A stretch of 47,002 nt of DNA, taken from Anaerolineae bacterium. GTDB lineage: Bacteria > Chloroflexota > Anaerolineae > Aggregatilineales > J027. The position numbers were made by a program, and so were the translations under genes. The first letter of the stretch is position 1; each line of letters opens with the position of its first letter. The notes under the pieces were generated by a model. It did no database searches. It saw only the letters and a program-made list of their open reading frames with translations, and was not told where the DNA came from. Shown here in pieces: positions 42,082 to 47,002 of this stretch. Location: assembly GCA_021463865.1 (NCBI GenBank), contig JAJTXY010000033.1:1-47002 (forward strand), given 5' to 3'.

Positions 42082-42621
42082 ATGTCCGCAGAAGAATATG
42101 AAAAAAAGATAACGTCTTACGATAGAAACGACCTTATTACGTTATGGGATGCTATAAAAGAAAATAATGCACCTGATTGGCAAGCAGGTAAGGCGTTAGA
42201 ATATTTGGTGCTGAGGGCATTCCAGCTTGAAGGCGCTGAAGTACGATGGCCCTATAGTGTTCATTATGGAAAACAGGAAATTGAGCAGATTGACGGTGTG
42301 ATCTATCTTGATTACCTGACCTGCGTTATTGAATGTAAAGATCAAAAAGAACCTGTCTCTGTTGAGCCGATTGCAAAATTAAGAAACCAATTGACCCGAA
42401 GGCCAAGTTCCGTTTTTGGGGTGTTATTTAGTCGCAGCGGATTTACCGATCCAGCTATTACCCTAGCGCAATTCATTAGCACCCAAACGATATTGATTTG
42501 GAATGGTGACGAGATCTCATATGCACTTGAGAAGGGTTATATGAAAGAGGGTCTTATCAGAAAATATCGCCATCACGTTGAATATGGCTTTATAGACTAT
42601 GACATCCGCGTAGGAGGTTGA
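42082..42621 (+). CDS. Mrr-like PD-(D/E)XK nuclease
   Basis: A 179-residue protein with the restriction-endonuclease-like core of the Mrr_cat group: GKALEYLVLRAFQLEG (Glu40), EQIDGVIYLD (Asp71), and VIECKD (Glu84, Lys86), followed by RNQLTRRP (Gln103 region). The residues expected for metal-dependent cutting are present. The start at 42082 has TAGGAAA 5-6 nt upstream; an ATG 27 nt earlier is possible but its ribosome site is too close. The partner TOPRIM gene starts 4 nt after the stop. It has no DNA-binding domain of its own, so target choice may depend on the partner. A defence role is likely but unproven. Confidence 0.82.
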   Translation: MSAEEYEKKITSYDRNDLITLWDAIKENNAPDWQAGKALEYLVLRAFQLEGAEVRWPYSVHYGKQEIEQIDGVIYLDYLTCVIECKDQKEPVSVEPIAKLRNQLTRRPSSVFGVLFSRSGFTDPAITLAQFISTQTILIWNGDEISYALEKGYMKEGLIRKYRHHVEYGFIDYDIRVGG

Positions 42622-42625
42622 GCAA

Positions 42626-43162
42626 ATGAAGGCTTACATTGTAACTGAGGGGCAATCCGATTCGGAGATTCTCAAACGCCTTTTACCACCAGAAATCACA
42701 AGCCATGTGGAATTTTTGATTGGCGGTGGACGTTATTCCATCCAATCTTTCGCGCGAACTTTATTGGTGGTCAAACAACTGCCCGTTGCGATTGTCATTG
42801 ACGCTGATACCGAAGATACGCCCTCTATTGAGGAACAACGCCATAATCTTTATGATTTGCTCGATCAAGTCTCGCCCGGAATTCCGTTTGACGTATTTTT
42901 TGCCGTGCCAGAAATCGAATCCGTATTCTTTCAAAATCGGGAGCTACTGGAAGAAATACTAGACCATCCATTTACCGACGTGGAATGGGAAATGGGGAAA
43001 CGTCACCCTAAAGAGATTTTGCAAACAATTCTGGGCACATCGTCAACGCCCGTCTATGATATTCTGGGGCATCTTAGTAATGAGGCAGTAGCAGTTCTAC
43101 GCTCTCATCCGCTAATCAGACAAATTGAAGGTTTTCTTAATTCAATAGCGATCTTGAGTTAG
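42626..43162 (+). CDS. TOPRIM-domain protein paired with the Mrr-like nuclease
   Basis: A 178-residue protein with TOPRIM features: IVTEGQSDSEILKRLL (catalytic-type Glu8, Asp12), VAIVIDADTED (Asp59-x-Asp61) and VPEIESVFF, as in small OLD-like or DUF4276/DUF4435-like nuclease domains. It stands alone, without the ATPase found in OLD, PARIS or Gabija proteins. A strong ribosome site (TAGGAGG) precedes the ATG, inside the end of the upstream gene. Downstream is a GC-rich repeat region. Two different nuclease folds encoded 4 nt apart suggest a toxin/effector pair or a nuclease with its regulator. Confidence 0.78.
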   Translation: MKAYIVTEGQSDSEILKRLLPPEITSHVEFLIGGGRYSIQSFARTLLVVKQLPVAIVIDADTEDTPSIEEQRHNLYDLLDQVSPGIPFDVFFAVPEIESVFFQNRELLEEILDHPFTDVEWEMGKRHPKEILQTILGTSSTPVYDILGHLSNEAVAVLRSHPLIRQIEGFLNSIAILS

Positions 43163-43207
43163 TGCTTCATCCGGTAAATAATCCGGTCAAAACAGCCCCA
43201 TCCCAAA

Positions 43208-43285
43208 CCCTTCCCCAAACATAGGGAAGGGCTTGTATACGGCATTTACTCCCCTCCCCAAGCATAGGGAGGGGCCGGGGGTGGG
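43208..43285. repeat. Two GC-rich palindromic repeats (REP-like)
   Basis: CCCTTCCC-N8-GGGAAGGG (43208-43231) and CCCCTCCC-N8-GGGAGGGG (43251-43274) are two hairpins in tandem, the second followed by CCGGGGGTGGGG. The phrase CCAAGCATAGGGAGGGG is closely related to the repeat at 13951-13990. They fill the convergent gap between the TOPRIM and Uma2 genes and may help end transcription. Confidence 0.7.
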
Positions 43286-43332
43286 GTTTATAGTGCCGCA
43301 CGACTTACGAGATGAAGCAGTTAGGATAGTCT

Positions 43333-43881
43333 CTAAAAGAGTTTTGAAACGGCGACTTCAAAGCCGGGGATGATTTCACCACCTGACAACACATCATCAA
43401 CGGTAAGGCGTTCGAGTTGTGTTTGACCCTGTTTGTAAATGGTCACGGTTTTAGAATCCGCATCCACCAACCAAATGACCAATACGCCATCTTTCAGGTA
43501 GCGTGAGATTTTGCGGTTCACTTTGGTAAGGCGGTCTGTTGGGGAGACCACTTCAATGACCAAATCGTGTACGATGGTGAGGGGTTTTTCTTCCCAATCC
43601 GGGTCATTTTCAGCCAATGCCGCCAAACGCTCGGCCCGGATGAACATGATATCAGGTACACGCGAACCAAGAATCTGCTCACCAACATAAATCAGATATG
43701 GGGTTTTTAGAAACGCTTCGCCGTGATTTTCTGTTTCAACAAAATCACCTATCCATCTAGCTATACGTGAGGCGATACGTCCTATTCGAACTACCTGCGG
43801 AACAACACGAATTTTTTGACCATCCACTAACTCAAATGGCCCTTTATTGCTGTATGTCCGCAAAAATTCCTGAAGGTTCAT
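43333..43881 (-). CDS. Uma2-family (DUF820) putative endonuclease
   Basis: A 182-residue member of the Uma2/DUF820 family, a PD-(D/E)XK nuclease fold expanded in cyanobacteria and Chloroflexota. Landmarks are FELVDGQKIRV (16-26), RVPDIMFI (Asp77), LVIEVVSPTDR (Glu110) and KVNRKISRYLKDGV (Lys124), then VIWLVDADSKTVTIY. The nuclease triad is conserved, but no member's target is well established. It starts 4 nt after acpS and is probably co-transcribed with it, perhaps by chance insertion. Confidence 0.9.
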   Translation of the reverse strand: MNLQEFLRTYSNKGPFELVDGQKIRVVPQVVRIGRIASRIARWIGDFVETENHGEAFLKTPYLIYVGEQILGSRVPDIMFIRAERLAALAENDPDWEEKPLTIVHDLVIEVVSPTDRLTKVNRKISRYLKDGVLVIWLVDADSKTVTIYKQGQTQLERLTVDDVLSGGEIIPGFEVAVSKLF

Positions 43882-43885
43882 AGCC

Positions 43886-44248
43886 TCAACCCAACGCTAC
43901 CACGAACGCGATGGCTTGCTCCTCGGTGTGGCTGAGGCTGATGTCCCATTCGCGCAGATTCATCTCATCGGCGAGTTCACGGGCACGCCCATGTAGATGC
44001 AGAACAGGACGGCGGCGTTCATCGGCCAAAACTTCAATTTCGACCCACTTGACATCACCAATGCCTGTGCCAAGCGCCTTTGCTACCGCTTCTTTGGCTG
44101 CAATACGCGCCGCCAAGCGATGATGCACCCCGCCACAATACTCACGCTCGGCGGGGGTAAAAAATCGCTCAAAAAAACGTTCGCCATGTCGGGAGATGGC
44201 CCGTTCAATGCGAGCCACCTCAATCATATCTACGCCAATACGCAGCAT
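43886..44248 (-). CDS. acpS: Holo-[acyl-carrier-protein] synthase
   Basis: AcpS transfers 4'-phosphopantetheine from CoA to a serine of acyl carrier protein, activating it for fatty acid synthesis. The 120-residue chain has the family signatures IGVDMIEVARIERAI (Asp7 for Mg) and RIAAKEAVAKALGTG (Glu53), with the end DISLSHTEEQAIAFVVA. The length is normal. It sits 3 nt after the second M16-family gene and 4 nt before the Uma2 gene, in a four-gene run. Confidence 0.96.
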   Translation of the reverse strand: MLRIGVDMIEVARIERAISRHGERFFERFFTPAEREYCGGVHHRLAARIAAKEAVAKALGTGIGDVKWVEIEVLADERRRPVLHLHGRARELADEMNLREWDISLSHTEEQAIAFVVALG

Positions 44249-44251
44249 TTT

Positions 44252-45565
44252 TTACAACACCGACCCTTCTAATTCGGGGCCAGCCACCGCCAGCGCAAAG
44301 GCATCAGTTGACCAATAGCGGCGCATGGCCTCCTGTAATTGGGAGGCTTGCAGGCTGTTAATCATAGCGGCATAACGACGCAGATAATCCAAGCCGAGGC
44401 CGTAATATTCCATGTTGTAAATCGAACCAGCCACGCCTTCGTTACTTTCGAGTTGTAGAGGCAGGCTGCCGATCAGGTTCATCTTGTTATCGTCAAGGTC
44501 GTCTTCACTGACGGGTTCATTAAGCATCCGATCCAGTTCGACCTTGATACCCTCGACAGCTAACTTGACACTAGAGGGGTCAACTCCGGCGATGACACGC
44601 CATGCACCCGGCCCCGGCCCACCTTCTAATTGGCTGTAGCTGTAATAGGCCAAGCCTTTTTCTTCGCGCACATTTTTGCCCAAGCGCCCCATCATACCAA
44701 ACACCCCCAGCACATTATTCGCCATACGTGCCGCCTGAAAATCATCGGCATAACGCGAAGGGCCGGGAACACCTAAAACAATATCCGATTGGGATTTGCC
44801 GGGGATGACGACATTGGCGTAACTGACTTCGGCGGGAGATTCAACCGGAGGTAATTCAGGGTGCGCTTGCTGATGGGGGTTAACCCAATCACCCAAATAA
44901 TGCCCGACCTGTGCCACCGCGTCATCGGCTTTGACATTGCCAACCACGACCACTATCATGTCTTGTGGACCAAATTGGCGCTCATGGAAACCGCGCAGGT
45001 CATCAATCGTCATATTCTTTATACGGTCAAACTCCCCATCCGCAAAACGATGATATGGATGTTCGGGGGGATAAATCATACGAGCGAATTGACGGGAGGC
45101 CATATAGCGCGTATTTTGCAACCGGATTTTTAACCCAGTCATGATTTCCCCACGCAACCGTTCTACCTGTACTTCGGGAAAAGATGGGTTGCGGAGGGCA
45201 TCCGACAAAATATCGAGCAGGAGGGGTAAATCTTCCCCGAGCGACTTGCCACCGAATGAGACCTCGTGCATCCCGCCGCCAATCCGTAAATTCGCGCCGA
45301 CGCCCTCCAATTCTTCATGAATTTGGGTGAAGTCGCGGTTCTTGGTGCCACGCATGAGCGACGAGGTAGCAAAGCCGACCAAGCCTTGTTTTTCTGGCGA
45401 CTCAAAGACCGCCCCCGCCACCAACGATCCGGTGATGACAACAGACTGCGCGGTAAAATTTTCGCGTACCAAGACGGTAATGCCATTCGGCAGTTCACGG
45501 CGGATAATGTCATCCGGGCCGGGAATGGCACTCAAAATAGATGATGAACTCAATTGGGCCGCCAT
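44252..45565 (-). CDS. M16-family peptidase, non-catalytic partner subunit
   Basis: A 437-residue M16 (pitrilysin/MPP-like) fold protein. The zinc-binding HxxEH is absent: the corresponding segment reads GLVGFATSSLMRGT (about 60-73). The C-terminal part keeps the features of the substrate-binding half (EEKGLAYYSYSQLEGGPGPG). Such inactive subunits pair with an active subunit to form a clam-shell peptidase. The active partner is the preceding gene, 3 nt upstream. It probably helps degrade small peptides or signal-peptide remnants; cytoplasmic, since no signal peptide is seen. Confidence 0.92.
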   Translation of the reverse strand: MAAQLSSSSILSAIPGPDDIIRRELPNGITVLVRENFTAQSVVITGSLVAGAVFESPEKQGLVGFATSSLMRGTKNRDFTQIHEELEGVGANLRIGGGMHEVSFGGKSLGEDLPLLLDILSDALRNPSFPEVQVERLRGEIMTGLKIRLQNTRYMASRQFARMIYPPEHPYHRFADGEFDRIKNMTIDDLRGFHERQFGPQDMIVVVVGNVKADDAVAQVGHYLGDWVNPHQQAHPELPPVESPAEVSYANVVIPGKSQSDIVLGVPGPSRYADDFQAARMANNVLGVFGMMGRLGKNVREEKGLAYYSYSQLEGGPGPGAWRVIAGVDPSSVKLAVEGIKVELDRMLNEPVSEDDLDDNKMNLIGSLPLQLESNEGVAGSIYNMEYYGLGLDYLRRYAAMINSLQASQLQEAMRRYWSTDAFALAVAGPELEGSVL

Positions 45566-45568
45566 GAT

Positions 45569-46867
45569 TTATTCGTCCTCACCTTCTGCGCCATTCGATT
45601 CAATTGGGATAAACCACCCCACTGTGCGGCGGGAGGGCTGTAAATATTTACGGGCCACTTGTTGAATATCTTCGGCGGTCACGGCCTGCAAGCGTTCTGG
45701 ATAATCGCCAAAAAGCTGATAGCTCTCAATATGTTCACTGTAGGCCAGCCAAAACGCCTGTCCGGTCACGCCTTCATTGCTATAGGCAAAGGCGGCGCGG
45801 GCCTGTTTTTTGGCTTTTTCAAGCTCGGCCTGCGACACCAATTCGTTATGTAATCGGCTGATTTCGGCATCGAGCGCGGTTTCAATTTCTTGGTGCGTGC
45901 GACCATCCCGTAGTGTGGCATCAATCGTATACAGATAGGGGTCAATCGTCATTGAAATCCCCCCTGAGACACTGACTGCCAATTCTTTTTCGACCAATGC
46001 CTTATAGAGTCGAGAAGTTTTGCTGCCGATATTGCCGCCACCGGGACCGCTGGGGCCGCCCAAGATGCTATCCAACGCCGCCAGCTTAAACCAATCTTCA
46101 TGGGAGGCGGCGGGCGCACGATAGGCCAATGTGACATAGGAGGCATTGCCTTCGCGTTCGACCATCACCCGCCGTTCACCACGCTGTTCCGGTTCTTCAC
46201 GTTGAAATTCTCGTGGAGGCTGACCCGCCGGAATGGATTCATAGAGGGCACGGATTTTTGTCAGCATTTCGTCGGTATCAAACGCGCCAACCATCACCCC
46301 AATCGCGTTATTGGGCATGTAGTATTGGCGATAGTGCCCATATAAATCATCACGGGTCATGTTTTTGAGGTCGGTCATATCGCCGATAATCTGGTGATGA
46401 TAGGGATGTACCCGAAAGGCGGCGGCATGGATTTCTTCGTCGAGCCAAAAAGTCGGCGAATTTTCCGACCCCTGCCGCTCGCTGATAATGACCGTGCGCT
46501 CGGATTCGGTTTCTTCGGGGTCGAAATGAGCATTGACCATGCGATCTGCTTCAATCCGCAGCGCCAGATCAATTTGGTCGGCGGGCATGGTCTCATAATA
46601 GGCCGTGTGGTCGAGATAGGTATGCGCGTTCCAACTGCCCCCTAGCCGATCCACTAGCCGATCTAGTGACCCTGCCGGAAATTGATCCGTGCCCTTAAAC
46701 ATCATGTGTTCAACCCAATGCGAAATCCCGGTTCGGCCTGTCGGCTCATTGCGACTGCCGACCCGATACATGACCCACCAACTTATCACGGGGGCAGAGT
46801 GGACTTCTTTGAGCAGGATGACCATGCCGTTGTTGAGTTGATGCCGTGTAACTTTTCCGTTGCCCAT
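45569..46867 (-). CDS. M16-family zinc metallopeptidase, catalytic subunit
   Basis: A 432-residue peptidase with the inverted zinc motif GISHWVEHMMFKG (His50, Glu53, His54) and the downstream SERTVIISE helix that gives the third ligand. The N-terminal VTRHQLNNGMVILLKEV and internal YMPNNAIGVMVGAFDT are typical of the processing-peptidase-like group. I chose the ATG at 46867 because CAGGAG lies 6 nt upstream; the open frame continues upstream to about 46993, but that part shows no family similarity. It forms a unit with the inactive M16 protein, AcpS and Uma2. No signal peptide is present. Confidence 0.93.
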   Translation of the reverse strand: MGNGKVTRHQLNNGMVILLKEVHSAPVISWWVMYRVGSRNEPTGRTGISHWVEHMMFKGTDQFPAGSLDRLVDRLGGSWNAHTYLDHTAYYETMPADQIDLALRIEADRMVNAHFDPEETESERTVIISERQGSENSPTFWLDEEIHAAAFRVHPYHHQIIGDMTDLKNMTRDDLYGHYRQYYMPNNAIGVMVGAFDTDEMLTKIRALYESIPAGQPPREFQREEPEQRGERRVMVEREGNASYVTLAYRAPAASHEDWFKLAALDSILGGPSGPGGGNIGSKTSRLYKALVEKELAVSVSGGISMTIDPYLYTIDATLRDGRTHQEIETALDAEISRLHNELVSQAELEKAKKQARAAFAYSNEGVTGQAFWLAYSEHIESYQLFGDYPERLQAVTAEDIQQVARKYLQPSRRTVGWFIPIESNGAEGEDE

Positions 46868-47002
46868 ATTTTCTCCTGCCGAATTTTTAATCCTCATAGA
46901 TATTACCCTAATTGCTAGTGACGAGATTGAGGCAAGCAAGGCCAAGCAGAGCAGCCAAGACTTTGATTTCAAAGCCAGAATTGGTACGAGCATGGAGGTG
47001 TT

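Noticed and set aside
46868-46993. N-terminal extension of the M16 peptidase
   Set aside because: The frame is open, but the ribosome site and start of family similarity both point to the ATG at 46867; the upstream stretch looks non-coding.

Overview
The window reads as a chromosomal segment of a Chloroflexota bacterium, most likely an Anaerolineae-type lineage (inference from gene content; no rRNA is present). Pointers are several membrane-anchored signalling proteins with long Thr/Pro/Ser-rich extracytoplasmic linkers, LysM and SH3b domains, a YfhO-type membrane protein, a RicT homologue with no other sporulation genes nearby, and a mid-GC housekeeping background interrupted by AT-richer accessory cassettes. 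Genes are dense, often overlapping or 3-17 nt apart.

Layout: (1) 1-10162, minus strand: uridine-kinase-like protein; RicT, PIG-L deacetylase, M20 amidohydrolase and a GGCT/S51 fusion; a two-gene type II restriction-modification cassette; purA; and a cut-off metal/cobalamin receptor. (2) 10286-14157, plus: a LysM-M23 peptidase, two linked unknown proteins, tRNA-Arg(TCT). (3) 14198-19121, minus: DUF192 protein, LysM protein, response regulator, YfhO-like protein. (4) 19271-21886, plus: rmlD-like reductase and two GT2 glycosyltransferases. (5) 21924-24734, minus: receptor-like Ser/Thr kinase with SH3b and a formylglycine-enzyme-like domain. (6) 24775-28153, minus: a compact bacterial microcompartment (BMC) operon encoding a small membrane protein, RpiB-like isomerase, DeoC aldolase, one hexameric shell protein, three pentameric shell proteins and an orphan HicB-like protein. 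(7) 28383-36447, plus, divergent from the BMC: two kinase-like proteins sharing unusual active-site motifs, and a TPR/SH3b membrane protein. (8) 36643-38491, minus: AT-rich TIR-GAF protein plus methyltransferase, followed by a gene-poor stretch and tRNA-Val(GAC). (9) 39185-41943: Thr-rich membrane protein, PsuG, SH3b lipoprotein. (10) 42082-43162, plus: Mrr-like nuclease plus TOPRIM protein. (11) 43333-46867, minus: Uma2 nuclease, AcpS and two M16 peptidase-family proteins.

The best candidate for an unusual system is the BMC locus. It encodes a shell plus only two recognisable enzymes, DeoC and RpiB. Both carry N-terminal amphipathic helices that look like encapsulation peptides, and neither an aldehyde dehydrogenase nor a phosphotransacylase is present in the window. 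It resembles the sugar-phosphate-utilising (SPU) class of BMC loci. Inverted repeats with the same arm sequence lie upstream of the operon and between its enzyme and shell genes. Next in interest are the paired divergent kinases beside it, the TIR-GAF/methyltransferase pair and the Mrr/TOPRIM pair; the last two are plausible but unproven defence modules.

Limits: all calls come from reading sequence and translated motifs by eye. No database search, structure prediction or composition calculation was run.
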